Part shown: one piece after another, positions 41,631 to 52,046 of the stretch | How positions within the stretch are numbered: the stretch's first letter is position 1 | Layout of the letters: every line of letters begins with the position of its first letter | NCBI GenBank assembly: GCA_963931105.1 | Contig: OZ007004.1 | Coordinates: 2,046,001-2,110,000 of the forward strand | Direction: 5' to 3' | Length of the DNA: 64,000 nucleotides | From: UMGS1590 sp900552455 | GTDB lineage: Bacteria; Bacillota; Peptococcia; Peptococcales; Peptococcaceae | Notes under the pieces: model-generated | The model's database searches: none | What the model was told of the DNA's origin: nothing | The model's input: only the letters and a program-made list of their open reading frames with translations | Position numbers and translations under genes: made by a program

Positions 41631-44161
41631 TGAATAAGCCAGAACTTTTGCTGCCAGCCGGCGATCTGGATACTGCAAAGCGCGCCATCGACCACGGCGC
41701 TGATGCTGTGTACGTCGGCCTCGATCGCTTCAGCGCGCGGGCGAAAGCGACGAATCTCAGCCTGGCAGAAATGCGCGAAGCCATCGAATATGCCCATGCG
41801 CGCGGCGCGAAGATTTTCTGCGCCCTCAACATCCTCCTTTTCAACGACGAGCTCGAGGATGCGATCAAGGCCGTCGCAGAGCTGGTTGGTTTTGGCATCG
41901 ACGCCTTCATCGTGCAGGATTTTGGCCTGGCAACGCTCTTGCTCAGCCATTTCCCTGAGACAGAAGTGCACGCGTCGACACAGATGGCTGTGATGAATGT
42001 CTGTGGAGCAGAGACAATGGCCGCCCTCGGCATCGACCGCGTTGTCCTCGCACGCGAGACATCGTTGGAGATGATGCAGGCCATTCGCGCTGCCAGCGCC
42101 ATCGACCTCGAGGTCTTCGTGCAGGGCGCACTCTGTGTCAGCTATTCTGGCCTCTGCTATATGTCGAGTCTGGCTGGCGATCGTAGCGGCAACCGCGGCC
42201 AGTGCGCCCAGCCCTGCCGTAGACGCTACGCCCTCGTCGAAGGCGATGGCAAAAAGGAGCAGCGCATCACAGAGCAGTATCTTCTGAGCCCGAAGGACAT
42301 GAACCTGCTCGGCGATCTTTCCGCGCTTATGAACGTTCCTGTGCAATCCCTGAAGATCGAAGGCCGCATGAAGCAGCCGGAATACGTGGCGCTCATGGCG
42401 GATGTCTACCGCAAGCACATCGACAGCATTGCCGCTGGATTGCCGCAGGACGATGCAGAGATGACGCAGGATCTGCGCAATATGGCCGTCGTTTTCAACC
42501 GCGAAGGATTTTCGACCGCCTATCTTCACGGCGTGCCCGGTTGCTCGATGATGAGCCTGCACACACCGAAGAACACTGGCATCCCCCTCGGCGAGATCGT
42601 GCGGCTGACAAAATCGAGCTGCAGCGTCCGGCTGGCAGAGCCTCTCGCCAACGGCGACGGCGTTGCGTTATACGACGCTGCGCTGGCGCCAATCTGGGGT
42701 GGCTATCTCGATCAGCTGAAGGACGAGCGCGGCGAAACGCGCAAAGCCTTCGCTGCCGGCGAGATCGTCAGCTTCCGCCACACGGTTGATGCGGCGCATT
42801 TGGCAGAGGTCGCCTGCTGCTACAAAACCTTCGACAAGGAGCTTTCCAAGTCGCTGTTGAAAATGCGAAGCTTGCCGCTGCAGCCGGAGGAGAAGGGCAC
42901 GCTGCATTTCTACGTCAGCGCCGTGCCGGAAACGCCGTTCGCCGTTGACGTGCTCTGCGAAAGCGCAGCAGGCGAGAGCCTGTCCTACCACTGGGCCTCA
43001 GACTACGTCGTCGAGCTGTCGCGCAATGGCCGCTCGAGCCGCGCCGTCATCGAGGGCGCGCTGCACAAGCTGGCGAACACCGGCTACCACGCCGGCACCG
43101 TCGAGATCAGCGGCCCCGACGCCGCGTTTGTGCCAATGAGCGTGGTCACAAAGGCGAAGAACGCCGCCGTGGCCAATTTTGACGCCGTGCTTTCCGGCGC
43201 AGAGCCGGAGCAGGAAGAAGCGCAGTACGATGTGAAAGCGCGCGTGGAAGAGTGTCTCAGCGTGCTCGACGAGATCCCGCCACAGATCCGCTTCCCGCAC
43301 ACGCCGACGCTCACCGTGCAGGTGCGCACCGCTGCCCAGGCTGAAGCGGCGCTGGCTGCTGGTGCTGAGGAGCTGAACGTGCTCCTCCTCGACAGCCACA
43401 CGCGCGACGGTCTCACAGATGCAGAGATCCTCGCTCTCGCCGCGCGCTGTCCGCTGCTCGTCTCGCTGCCGCCGCTCATTAAGACGTCGGAGGAAGAGGC
43501 TCATCTCACAGCGCGGCTGCAGGTGCTCCGCGACGGCGGCATCACACGCTTCATGGTCGCGAACATCGGCCAGATCAAGCTCGTCGACGACCTCGGCATC
43601 GACTTCATGGCCGGCGATTATCAGCTGAACCTGACCAACGACCTCACCGCCTCGGCGCTCTCTCAGATCGGTCTCTCGCGCCAGACCATCTCCATCGAAA
43701 TGGACCACGCGCGCATGCAGGAATTATCCGCCATCGGCACGATCCCGCTGGAGCTCGTCATCTACGGCCGACTGCCGGCGATGAACACGCGCTGCTGCCC
43801 GATGGGTAATATCGTCGGTGCGCGCGAAACGGATCAGCCTTGCACGCGGCCCTGTCTGCGCAGAAGCTACGCGCTGGAGCACGACGGACGTCGCTACGCC
43901 CTGGTCGGCGATCGCTTCTGCAACGTCTACATTTTGAACGACCGCACCTACAGCTTGCTCGGGCATCTCAATGAGATCGCCGCGCTTTCCCTCGATTACT
44001 GGCGCATCGCTGGCGCGTTCATGGCGCCGCAGGAGATCTCAGACATCGTGCAGGAGACGCGCGCCCTGCGTGCGCAGATTCCTTCCGAGCGCGACGGGCA
44101 GGCGCTGCACATTTTCCAGACAAACACAACAGACGGACATTTTGTCAAAGGAGTTCGATAA
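41627..44161 (+). CDS. Long U32-family protein (RlhA-like, with DUF3656-type region)
   Basis: An 844-residue U32 protein. The first 300 residues contain the U32 barrel (ELLLPAGDLDTAKRAIDHGA, DAVYVGL) and the cysteine cluster region GNRGQCAQPCRRRY with VQGALCVSYSGLC, followed by IEGRMKQPEYV. A second partial U32-like segment near residues 690-760 (NTRCCPMG, CTRPCLRRSY) ends the protein. This length and order fit U32 proteins with an inserted DUF3656 region such as RlhA, a 23S rRNA cytidine hydroxylation factor. Peptidase activity is doubtful. Confidence 0.85.
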   Translation: MMNKPELLLPAGDLDTAKRAIDHGADAVYVGLDRFSARAKATNLSLAEMREAIEYAHARGAKIFCALNILLFNDELEDAIKAVAELVGFGIDAFIVQDFGLATLLLSHFPETEVHASTQMAVMNVCGAETMAALGIDRVVLARETSLEMMQAIRAASAIDLEVFVQGALCVSYSGLCYMSSLAGDRSGNRGQCAQPCRRRYALVEGDGKKEQRITEQYLLSPKDMNLLGDLSALMNVPVQSLKIEGRMKQPEYVALMADVYRKHIDSIAAGLPQDDAEMTQDLRNMAVVFNREGFSTAYLHGVPGCSMMSLHTPKNTGIPLGEIVRLTKSSCSVRLAEPLANGDGVALYDAALAPIWGGYLDQLKDERGETRKAFAAGEIVSFRHTVDAAHLAEVACCYKTFDKELSKSLLKMRSLPLQPEEKGTLHFYVSAVPETPFAVDVLCESAAGESLSYHWASDYVVELSRNGRSSRAVIEGALHKLANTGYHAGTVEISGPDAAFVPMSVVTKAKNAAVANFDAVLSGAEPEQEEAQYDVKARVEECLSVLDEIPPQIRFPHTPTLTVQVRTAAQAEAALAAGAEELNVLLLDSHTRDGLTDAEILALAARCPLLVSLPPLIKTSEEEAHLTARLQVLRDGGITRFMVANIGQIKLVDDLGIDFMAGDYQLNLTNDLTASALSQIGLSRQTISIEMDHARMQELSAIGTIPLELVIYGRLPAMNTRCCPMGNIVGARETDQPCTRPCLRRSYALEHDGRRYALVGDRFCNVYILNDRTYSLLGHLNEIAALSLDYWRIAGAFMAPQEISDIVQETRALRAQIPSERDGQALHIFQTNTTDGHFVKGVR

Positions 44162-44162
44162 G

Positions 44163-46538
44163 TTGTCTTACTATAAAAACAGTCCTGTTTTAGAAAAATT
44201 AGAGTTTACAAAGATCCGCAATCTCCTCGCTGCCGAGTGCAGCTCACACCTTGGTAAGCGCCGCGCAGCCATGTGCTTTCCCAGCGACGACCGCGACCAG
44301 ATCATCGCCTGGCAGGAGGAGACTGCAGAGATCGTTTCGATGATCGCCGTCGGCGAGCAGATTCCCCTCGGCGGCATCCGCGACCTCACCGACATTCTGA
44401 AAAAGCTGCGCATCCATCAGGTGCTCGAAGCTGGCGACTTTCTCGACATCGAGCGCTCCCTCTACGCCGCGAAAAATCTCAACGCGTTTTTCCGCGCCAA
44501 GAAAAGCGGCTACCACCTCGTGCGCATGGCGGAATATGGTGACGCCCTGGTTGTCAACGACGATCTGCGTACGCGCATCAACCGCACCATCCGCGAGGAC
44601 GGCTACGTGCTCGACAGCGCCTCCGCCGAGCTTGGGCGCATCCGCAAGGAGCTGGGGAGCATGACCCAGGCCATCCGCCGTCGCATGGATCAGCTCGCGA
44701 AGAGCAGCAGCCTCGCCGATGCCCTGCAGGATCAGATCGTCACCGTGCGCGGCGACCGCCTCGTTATCCCGGTCAAGGTGGAACACAAAAGCCGCGTGCC
44801 TGGCATCATTCACGACCAGTCGGCCAGCGGCTCGACGATCTACGTGGAGCCTTCCGAGCTCGTGCCGATGAACAACAAGGTGAACCAGCTTGAGCAGGAT
44901 GAGCGCCATGAGATCTACCAGATCCTCAAGAGCCTTTCCGAAGAATGTGCCGGCGAATACCACACCCTCAAGAGCAACATGTACCAGCTCGGCATCATCG
45001 ATTTCACCGTCGGCAAGGCCCAGCTCGCCATCAAGATGGATGCCATCGCGCCACGCACGCTGGCGGACACGACGCTGCACCTGGCGCGCGCCTATCATCC
45101 GCTCCTGCATCGCGAAACCGCCGTGCCGATCAGCCTGCACATGGACAGCGACACGCGCATCATCGTCATCACCGGGCCAAACACCGGCGGTAAAACGGTG
45201 ACGCTGAAAACCGTCGGCCTGCTCGTGCTGATGCATCAGGCCGGGCTTCACGTGCCGGTGCATCCAGAGACAGAGATGGGCATTTTCGATAAGGTGTTCG
45301 TAGACATTGGAGACGAGCAGAGCATCGAGCAGTCGCTGAGTACGTTCTCCTCGCATCTCGTGAACATCTGCGAGATCATGAAAAATCTCGACGCCCAGTC
45401 CCTCGTGCTCTACGACGAGCTCGGCGCCGGCACCGATCCTGGAGAAGGGGCAGCGCTGGCCACAGCCATTCTCGAAGAAAACCGCGCAGTGGGCTGTAAA
45501 ACGCTGGCGACGACCCATTACAGCGAGCTCAAGACCTACGCCTATCAGACAGAGGGCGTGCAAAATGCGAGCATGGCCTTCGACGTCGAGACCTTGCGCC
45601 CAACGTATCGGTTGGTGATCGGCGTCTCCGGCGAATCGAACGCCTTCGCCATCGCTGAGCGCATCGGTCTGCCAAACGCGATCATCGAGAGTGCTCGTGA
45701 GATCCAGGAAGCGAACCAGAATGAGCTCATCGACAAGGTCAAGAACCTCGAATCGCTGCAGCGCCGTCTCAACGAACAGGAGGCCGCGTTTGCCGACGAG
45801 CGTCGTCAGATCGACGAAGAAAAGCAGGCGCTGCGCGCCAAGCTTGCCGAGCTCGACGACTACCGCGTTAAAGTGGAGCGGGAGGCCAACGCCGAAGCGG
45901 TGCAGCTGCTTGAAAAGGCACGCCAGCAGGTGCAGGAAGTGAACGACGAGCTCAGGGAGCTGCGCAAGCAGGATCATCTCCAGGCTTCCGTCGGCCTTTC
46001 TGACATCCGCAAAAACCTCGATAAATCCCTCGACCGCGTCAAGCCGAAGAAGAAGCAGATGGCAAGCGCCAGCGAGCCGCTCAACATCAGCAAGATCAAA
46101 CCAGGCGACGAGGTCTATCTCAACAATTACAACATGAACGCGACGGTGCTCGCCGTGCATCCTGCGAAGAAAACGCTGGATGTGCAGGCCGGCATCATCA
46201 AATCGACGGTCAAAATCACAGACGTCAGCCGCGCCTCGAAATCGCGCCAGGCCAAGCCTGTGACAGCGCGCCGCGGCTCGATGAAGGTCAAGCAGGTGCG
46301 CTCGGAGATCGATCTGCGCGGCATGACCGTCGACGAAGCGCTGGTGGCCGTAGATCGTTTCATCGATGACGCCTATCTGAACAATCTCAGCCAGGTGCAC
46401 ATCATCCACGGCAAGGGCACCGGCGCCCTGCGTAAAGCGATCAAGGAAAAGCTTGCCGCCAGCAAATACATCAAACAATTCTACTACGCGCCAGCCAACG
46501 AAGGCGGCGACGGCGCGACCATCGCCGTTCTCAAATAA
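44163..46538 (+). CDS. mutS2: Endonuclease MutS2 with Smr domain
   Basis: A 791-residue MutS-like protein without the mismatch-recognition domain. The ATPase has GPNTGGKTVTLK near residue 338 and DELGAGTDPGEG; a long coiled coil follows, then a KOW-like segment and a C-terminal Smr nuclease domain (EIDLRGMTVDEAL, HIIHGKGTGALR). MutS2 acts on collided ribosomes and branched DNA. I chose TTG, 9 nt after AAAGGAG, because homologues begin at MSYYKNSPVLEKLEF; the frame extends much further upstream into the U32 gene but is not needed. Confidence 0.95.
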   Translation: MSYYKNSPVLEKLEFTKIRNLLAAECSSHLGKRRAAMCFPSDDRDQIIAWQEETAEIVSMIAVGEQIPLGGIRDLTDILKKLRIHQVLEAGDFLDIERSLYAAKNLNAFFRAKKSGYHLVRMAEYGDALVVNDDLRTRINRTIREDGYVLDSASAELGRIRKELGSMTQAIRRRMDQLAKSSSLADALQDQIVTVRGDRLVIPVKVEHKSRVPGIIHDQSASGSTIYVEPSELVPMNNKVNQLEQDERHEIYQILKSLSEECAGEYHTLKSNMYQLGIIDFTVGKAQLAIKMDAIAPRTLADTTLHLARAYHPLLHRETAVPISLHMDSDTRIIVITGPNTGGKTVTLKTVGLLVLMHQAGLHVPVHPETEMGIFDKVFVDIGDEQSIEQSLSTFSSHLVNICEIMKNLDAQSLVLYDELGAGTDPGEGAALATAILEENRAVGCKTLATTHYSELKTYAYQTEGVQNASMAFDVETLRPTYRLVIGVSGESNAFAIAERIGLPNAIIESAREIQEANQNELIDKVKNLESLQRRLNEQEAAFADERRQIDEEKQALRAKLAELDDYRVKVEREANAEAVQLLEKARQQVQEVNDELRELRKQDHLQASVGLSDIRKNLDKSLDRVKPKKKQMASASEPLNISKIKPGDEVYLNNYNMNATVLAVHPAKKTLDVQAGIIKSTVKITDVSRASKSRQAKPVTARRGSMKVKQVRSEIDLRGMTVDEALVAVDRFIDDAYLNNLSQVHIIHGKGTGALRKAIKEKLAASKYIKQFYYAPANEGGDGATIAVLK

Positions 46539-46562
46539 AGGCAGCAACAGAAAGGACACACC

Positions 46563-49151
46563 ATGCTAGGAAACACCCCGATGTTTGTTCAATACAAGAA
46601 GATCAAGGATCAGTACAAAAACATGATCCTCTTTTACCGTCTCGGCGATTTCTATGAAATGTTCGACGAGGACGCCAAAAAAGCCAGCGAGCTGCTCGGC
46701 CTTACGCTGACAGCGCGCGACGGCGGGAACGACATTAAGGTGCCGATGTGTGGTGTGCCTTTTCATTCTGCCGAGGTTTACATCAAAAAGCTGATCGCCC
46801 TCGGCGAAAAAGTTGCCATCTGTGAGCAGACAGAAGATCCCAAAGCTGTCAAGGGACTCGTGCGCCGCGAGGTCATCCGCATTGTCACGCCGGGGATGAT
46901 CCTCGAGGACAACATCCTCGAGCAGTCGTCGAACTACATCATCGCCGTCGTCGGCAGAAAACAGTATGGCCTCGCCATTGCCGACGTCTCCACCGGGGAA
47001 TTTCTCGTCACCCAGGTAGAGGACAGCGAAGCGCTGCTGCGGGAGATCTGCAAGTTCCATCCTTCGGAATGTGTGTTTTCTGACGAGGACACAGCGCTCT
47101 ATCAGCTTTTCACCGAGCATGATGACGAGTTTCGAGGCATGAGCCTGTCGCCGTACAATTCGTATCTGTTTAAGGAGAAAAACGCCAGCGAGCGGCTGCT
47201 GGAGCATTTTCATATCAACGACCTCGCTGTTTTGGGCTTCAACGCCCCTGGGCGGGAAGGTCCGGCGATCACAGCGGCGGCGGTGCTTCTCGGCTACATC
47301 CAGGAAATGCTGCGCATCGAGCCGAAGCACATGTTGCAGCTGACGCGTTATCGCATTGACAGCGTCATGCAGCTGGATCTTTTCACAAAGAAAAACCTCG
47401 AGCTTGTCGATTCGCTGAACGACCACCATGGCACCGCGCTCTTCGACATCCTCAACAAAACTGCGACCTCAGCCGGCGCTCGTTTATTGCGGCGCTGGAT
47501 CGAGGAGCCGCTCATCGATCCGGCAGAGATCGCGCTGCGCCTGGAGGCCACCGATGAGCTTTTCAGCAATTATCTGCTGCGCGCGACCTTTGCCAACCTC
47601 CTGGGCGAGATCCAGGACATTGAGCGCATTGCTTCGCGCATTTCCTGCGGCTCTGCTTCGCCGCGCGATCTCGTTTCGCTGAAAAATTCCCTGGCGTCGT
47701 TGCCAGAGATCCATCAGGCGTTGCGAAGCTGCACGAATCCGCTCTTCCGTCAGTTTGATGCGGCGTTCGACGATCTTCAAGACGTCACGGCGCTGATCGC
47801 TGAGAGCATCCTCGATGCGCCGTCTTATCTGGCGCGCGACGGCGGCGTCATCCGCCCAGAGTACAACGCCGATCTCGCCGAGCTTTCTGAGCTCGTCACA
47901 AACGGCAAGGGCTGGCTTGAGCGCTATCTCGAAGCCGAGAAGCAGGCGACGGGCATTAAAAATCTCAAGATCGGCTACAACAAGGTCTTCGGCTATTATC
48001 TCGACGTCACGAAATCCTACCAGAACCTCGTGCCTGAGACTTATCAGCGCAAGCAGACGCTGGCCAACAGCGAGCGCTACATCACCGAAGAGCTGAAGGA
48101 CATGGAAAACAAGCTCCTCACAGCGTCTGAGCGCGCCAAAGCGCTGGAGGTGGAGCTCTTCAAGCAGGTCGTCGAGACGTTGCAGCAGTCGGTGGAGCGT
48201 TTGCTCCACGCGAGCCGCATCCTGGCGACGATCGATGTTTTCGTCTCCTTCGCCACCGTTGCCGTCGAGCACCATTACTGCAAGCCGACGCTCACTGCGG
48301 ACACGTTGGACATCCAGGGCTTGCGCCATCCGGTCATCGAGCGCCAGCACCAGCTCGGCGAATTCACGCCGAACGACGTGCGTTTCGATGACCGGGAGCA
48401 GCGTCTGATCATCATCACCGGGCCAAACATGAGCGGCAAGAGCACCTACTGCCGCAGCATCGCCCTGGCAGCGATCATGGCGCAGATCGGCTGCTTTGTA
48501 CCAGCGAGCCAGGCGGAGATGAAGGTGTTTGACCGTGTTTTTGCGCGCATCGGCGCCAGCGATCATCTGGCCAGCGGGCGCAGCACCTTCATGGTCGAGA
48601 TGAACGAAGTCGCGACGATCACCGGCAACGCCACGCGCGACAGCCTCATCGTCCTCGATGAGGTCGGCCGCGGCACCAGCACCTACGATGGTCTGGCGCT
48701 GGCGACGGCGATCACCAAATACATCAACGAAAAGATCGGCGCCTGCACACTCTTTGCGACCCATTATCACGAGCTGACAGCGCTGGAATCGGAAACCGGC
48801 ATTGTCAATTACACCGTCTCCGTTTACGAAGACGCGCGGGAGATCATCTTCCTGCACAAGATCGTGCCTGGCTCAGCGAGTAAGAGCTACGGTATCCACG
48901 TTGCGAAAAAAGCCGGCATCCCACAGGCGATCACCGAGTTGGCGACGCGCGTGCTGGCCGATCTGGAAGCGCAGGAAGGCAACGCAGGCAGCGTGCCGGT
49001 GGCCGACTACGCTTTCACAGAAGCTGTAGAGCCGACGCTGCCGGATTGGGTCGGAGAGCTTGCAGCGCTGGATGTGGAAAATATGACGCTGCGCGACATG
49101 GCCGGAGCGCTGATGGATTTCGTTGAAAAAGCACAACAGGAACAACGTTAG
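46563..49151 (+). CDS. mutS: DNA mismatch repair protein MutS
   Basis: An 862-residue full-length MutS with the mismatch-recognition motif FYRLGDFYEMF near residue 25, Walker A GPNMSGKSTYC near residue 620, and DEVGRGTSTYDG. It binds mispairs and recruits MutL, encoded directly downstream. AGAAAGGA before the ATG is the RBS. Confidence 0.98.
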   Translation: MLGNTPMFVQYKKIKDQYKNMILFYRLGDFYEMFDEDAKKASELLGLTLTARDGGNDIKVPMCGVPFHSAEVYIKKLIALGEKVAICEQTEDPKAVKGLVRREVIRIVTPGMILEDNILEQSSNYIIAVVGRKQYGLAIADVSTGEFLVTQVEDSEALLREICKFHPSECVFSDEDTALYQLFTEHDDEFRGMSLSPYNSYLFKEKNASERLLEHFHINDLAVLGFNAPGREGPAITAAAVLLGYIQEMLRIEPKHMLQLTRYRIDSVMQLDLFTKKNLELVDSLNDHHGTALFDILNKTATSAGARLLRRWIEEPLIDPAEIALRLEATDELFSNYLLRATFANLLGEIQDIERIASRISCGSASPRDLVSLKNSLASLPEIHQALRSCTNPLFRQFDAAFDDLQDVTALIAESILDAPSYLARDGGVIRPEYNADLAELSELVTNGKGWLERYLEAEKQATGIKNLKIGYNKVFGYYLDVTKSYQNLVPETYQRKQTLANSERYITEELKDMENKLLTASERAKALEVELFKQVVETLQQSVERLLHASRILATIDVFVSFATVAVEHHYCKPTLTADTLDIQGLRHPVIERQHQLGEFTPNDVRFDDREQRLIIITGPNMSGKSTYCRSIALAAIMAQIGCFVPASQAEMKVFDRVFARIGASDHLASGRSTFMVEMNEVATITGNATRDSLIVLDEVGRGTSTYDGLALATAITKYINEKIGACTLFATHYHELTALESETGIVNYTVSVYEDAREIIFLHKIVPGSASKSYGIHVAKKAGIPQAITELATRVLADLEAQEGNAGSVPVADYAFTEAVEPTLPDWVGELAALDVENMTLRDMAGALMDFVEKAQQEQR

Positions 49152-49161
49152 GAGGTCATTC

Positions 49162-51078
49162 ATGGGGATCATTCACATACTGGATGCGCGTGTCGCTAAC
49201 CAGATCGCTGCCGGCGAGGTCATCGAACGGCCGCTGTCGGCGGTGAAGGAGCTGGTCGAAAATGCGTTGGATGCGCACGCCACGAACATCACCGTTGAGA
49301 TCGACGGTGGCGGCGTGGATCTGATCAAGGTGACCGACGACGGCGACGGATTCTACAAGGACGACCTGCCGTTGGCCATAGAGCGTCACGCCACGAGCAA
49401 GATCAGCGATTTCAACGACGTCTATCGTCTGGATACCTTCGGCTTTCGCGGCGAGGCGCTGGCGTCGATCGCCGTGATCAGCCGTTTGCGTATCACCAGC
49501 GGTCAGTCTGAAACAGAACCGGCGCACGTGTTCACCTCTGACGCCGACGGCAACACAGCCCTTTCTGTGGCGGCGCCGCGCAAAGGCACCTGCATTGAGG
49601 TGCGGGATCTCTACTACAATGTGCCGGCACGAAAAAAATTCGTCCGCTCGAACAGCCACGAGAGCGCGCTGATCTACGACCTCATCTGTAAATTTGCGCT
49701 GGGATTTCCGGCAGTAAATTTCACCTATCTGAGCGGCGGCGAGGTCGTCTTCTCCTCGAACCAGCTCGACAGTGTCGAGGATCTGCTGCATTACATCTAC
49801 GGCGAGCGCGAAAGCGGCAAGATCATCCACATCAAAGACGACGGTTTCTACCAGAAGCAGCGCGTCGAGGCGTGGTTTTTCCCGCCGAGTGTGACGCGCA
49901 AAAATCGCAACCACATGACTTATTTTGTCAACGGGCGTTTGATCGAAAGCCGCGAGCTGGATCAGATCATCGACGAAGCTGTCTACACCCTCGTGCCAAA
50001 GGGGCGCTTTCTGATCTGCGTGCTCAAGCTTGAGCTGCCGGCGTTCAACGTCGATGTCAACATCCATCCGTCGAAGAAAGTGATCAAGTTCAAAAACCTC
50101 GAGGAATGGCGCAGCACGCTCGTGACGCTGCTCAAGGAAGAGCTTTGGCTCTCGCGGCTGTCTGTGCCGTTTCCGGTGAATGCGCCGGAGGAACCCTTTG
50201 CGCTGAAGCAGCAGAAGGTGGAGGCGCCGGTGAAGCCGCAGACGCTGGATTTCTCTGCGACGCAAAAACCACAGTCGCCGCCGCAGATCTTGCGCCGCGA
50301 GACGCCACGCGTCATCGAAGCGCCAGAGAGCGCAGTTGCAGAGTCGCCAGCGCTCTACGAAGCGTCGCCGCTGCGCGAGAAAGCCGCAGCCCCTGCGCAC
50401 GAGGAGCGCGCCGCAGAAGAAACGCCGGCCGCTTACGCCGTCGAAAATGAAGCGACATCACAGGACAGCGCGCTGACCCAGTCGACGCTTGCTGAGCTGG
50501 AATACATCGGTCAGCTGAACCAGACCTTTATTCTCGCACAGGATCGCGACAATCTCTATATCATCGACCAGCACACGCTGCACGAGCGCATTCTTTACGA
50601 GCGCTTCATGAAAAACGCGGCAGCGAAGGACGTCGCCAGACAGCCACTTCTGCATCCCGTCGGCGTGAAGGTGTCACCGCTTCAGGAAGCGGCTCTTGTG
50701 CAAAATATTTTCACGCTGGACACGCTCGGCTTCACTGTCGAGAGTAAGGGGCCCCTCTACTACGAACTCAAATCTGTGCCGGCGCTGCTCAGTCAGGAGA
50801 GCGATCTGGCGCTCTTATTCTGCGACATGCTCGACGATCTCCAGAACACGAAAACCCATCGCGGGCTGGCGGAGATCGACGAGGAGCACATCATCATGGC
50901 AGCCTGCAAGGGCGCGGTGAAGGCGCACTACAAGCTCGGCGAGCCGGAGGTGCGCTATCTCCTCGGCGAGCTGGCAAAGCTCGACAATCCCCACACCTGT
51001 CCGCATGGCCGGCCGATCATCATGAACATTTCGATGAATGAGCTCTATCTGTTTTTTAAGAGAGGATCGTTTGCATGA
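49162..51078 (+). CDS. mutL: DNA mismatch repair endonuclease MutL
   Basis: A 638-residue GHKL ATPase (ELVENALDAHA, DDGDGF, TFGFRGEALASI) with an unusually Ala/Glu-rich linker at about residues 340-450. The C-terminal nuclease motif IIDQHTLHERILYE, AACKGAVKAH and CPHGRPIIM identify the nicking type used by bacteria without MutH; the usual DQHA Ala is Thr here. TAGGAGG before ATG sets the start; it abuts mutS and overlaps miaA. Confidence 0.97.
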   Translation: MGIIHILDARVANQIAAGEVIERPLSAVKELVENALDAHATNITVEIDGGGVDLIKVTDDGDGFYKDDLPLAIERHATSKISDFNDVYRLDTFGFRGEALASIAVISRLRITSGQSETEPAHVFTSDADGNTALSVAAPRKGTCIEVRDLYYNVPARKKFVRSNSHESALIYDLICKFALGFPAVNFTYLSGGEVVFSSNQLDSVEDLLHYIYGERESGKIIHIKDDGFYQKQRVEAWFFPPSVTRKNRNHMTYFVNGRLIESRELDQIIDEAVYTLVPKGRFLICVLKLELPAFNVDVNIHPSKKVIKFKNLEEWRSTLVTLLKEELWLSRLSVPFPVNAPEEPFALKQQKVEAPVKPQTLDFSATQKPQSPPQILRRETPRVIEAPESAVAESPALYEASPLREKAAAPAHEERAAEETPAAYAVENEATSQDSALTQSTLAELEYIGQLNQTFILAQDRDNLYIIDQHTLHERILYERFMKNAAAKDVARQPLLHPVGVKVSPLQEAALVQNIFTLDTLGFTVESKGPLYYELKSVPALLSQESDLALLFCDMLDDLQNTKTHRGLAEIDEEHIIMAACKGAVKAHYKLGEPEVRYLLGELAKLDNPHTCPHGRPIIMNISMNELYLFFKRGSFA

Positions 51079-52028
51079 GCACTGAAAAAAAGCCACTCGT
51101 TGTCATCGTTGGGCCGACGGCTGTCGGCAAGACAGCGCTCTCCATCGCTCTCGCGAAAGCCTTCGATGCAGAGATCATTTCCGGCGATTCCATGCAGGTC
51201 TACCGCGGCATGGACATCGGCACCGCCAAGATCACGCCGGAGGAGATGCAGGGCGTGCCACATCACATGCTCGACATCCTCGATCCTGACGAGCCGTTCA
51301 ATGCGCTGACGTTCAAGGAGCGCGCCCAGCAAACGATCGACGACATTCTCTCGCGCGGCCATCTGCCGATGGTCGTCGGTGGCACCGGGCTCTATGTCAA
51401 CGGACTGATCTACGACTACCGCTTTCAAGGCGAGCGCGACGACGGCTACCGGGCGGGCATTTTCGACGAGATGGTCGCCGATCCCAAGAAGGCGGCGGCG
51501 TATTACGACGCTCTTCTGGCAGAACGGCCAGATCTGCGCGGTGTGATCTTTCCCGGCGATCATTTCCGCATCTCGCGCGCGCTGGAGATCATTCGCACCG
51601 AAGGAAAGGCTGCGATCAAGAATTTTGATATGCCGCAGAACTACCAGTCGTCGTATGCGCTCTGTCTCATCGGGCTGACGATGGACCGCCAGCGGCTTTA
51701 CGAGCGCATCAATCTGCGCGTGGATCTGATGCTGGAAAATGGCCTCGTGGAAGAGGTTGAGAAGCTGCTTGACAAGGGGTATAATAGAGAGATGCAAGCG
51801 CTCAAGGCCATTGGCTACAAGGAGATCATCGCCGCGCTTGAGGGCGAGATGAGCATGGAGGAAGCGGTGACGCTTCTGAAGAAAAACACGCGTCATTTCG
51901 CCAAGCGGCAGCTCACGTGGTTTCGTCGGGACCCGAACATTCACTGGTTCGCCGTCGACAGCATGGACGAGGCAGCGCTGCTCGAACAAACCAAAGCAAT
52001 CATTACAGCAACCATCGATCATTCATAA
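51075..52028 (+). CDS. miaA: tRNA dimethylallyltransferase
   Basis: Transfers an isopentenyl group to A37 of tRNAs, the substrate later modified by MiaB. P-loop GPTAVGKTAL at residues 13-22, GDSMQVYRGMDIGTAK and GGTGLYVNGL are conserved. 317 residues; start overlaps the mutL stop (ATGA). Confidence 0.98.
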   Translation: MSTEKKPLVVIVGPTAVGKTALSIALAKAFDAEIISGDSMQVYRGMDIGTAKITPEEMQGVPHHMLDILDPDEPFNALTFKERAQQTIDDILSRGHLPMVVGGTGLYVNGLIYDYRFQGERDDGYRAGIFDEMVADPKKAAAYYDALLAERPDLRGVIFPGDHFRISRALEIIRTEGKAAIKNFDMPQNYQSSYALCLIGLTMDRQRLYERINLRVDLMLENGLVEEVEKLLDKGYNREMQALKAIGYKEIIAALEGEMSMEEAVTLLKKNTRHFAKRQLTWFRRDPNIHWFAVDSMDEAALLEQTKAIITATIDHS

Positions 52029-52046
52029 AAAAGGAGGAGTGAGGAT

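Noticed and set aside
44163..46538. Possible U32-MutS2 fusion because the mutS2 frame is open far upstream
   Set aside because: The upstream 190 bases are the U32 gene in another frame; a TTG with a well-spaced AAAGGAG fits the family start.
44244..46559. 771-codon open frame antisense to mutS2
   Set aside because: The opposite strand encodes a complete MutS2 with all motifs. Long antisense frames are expected in GC-rich, strongly codon-biased genes and this one shows no recognisable domain.
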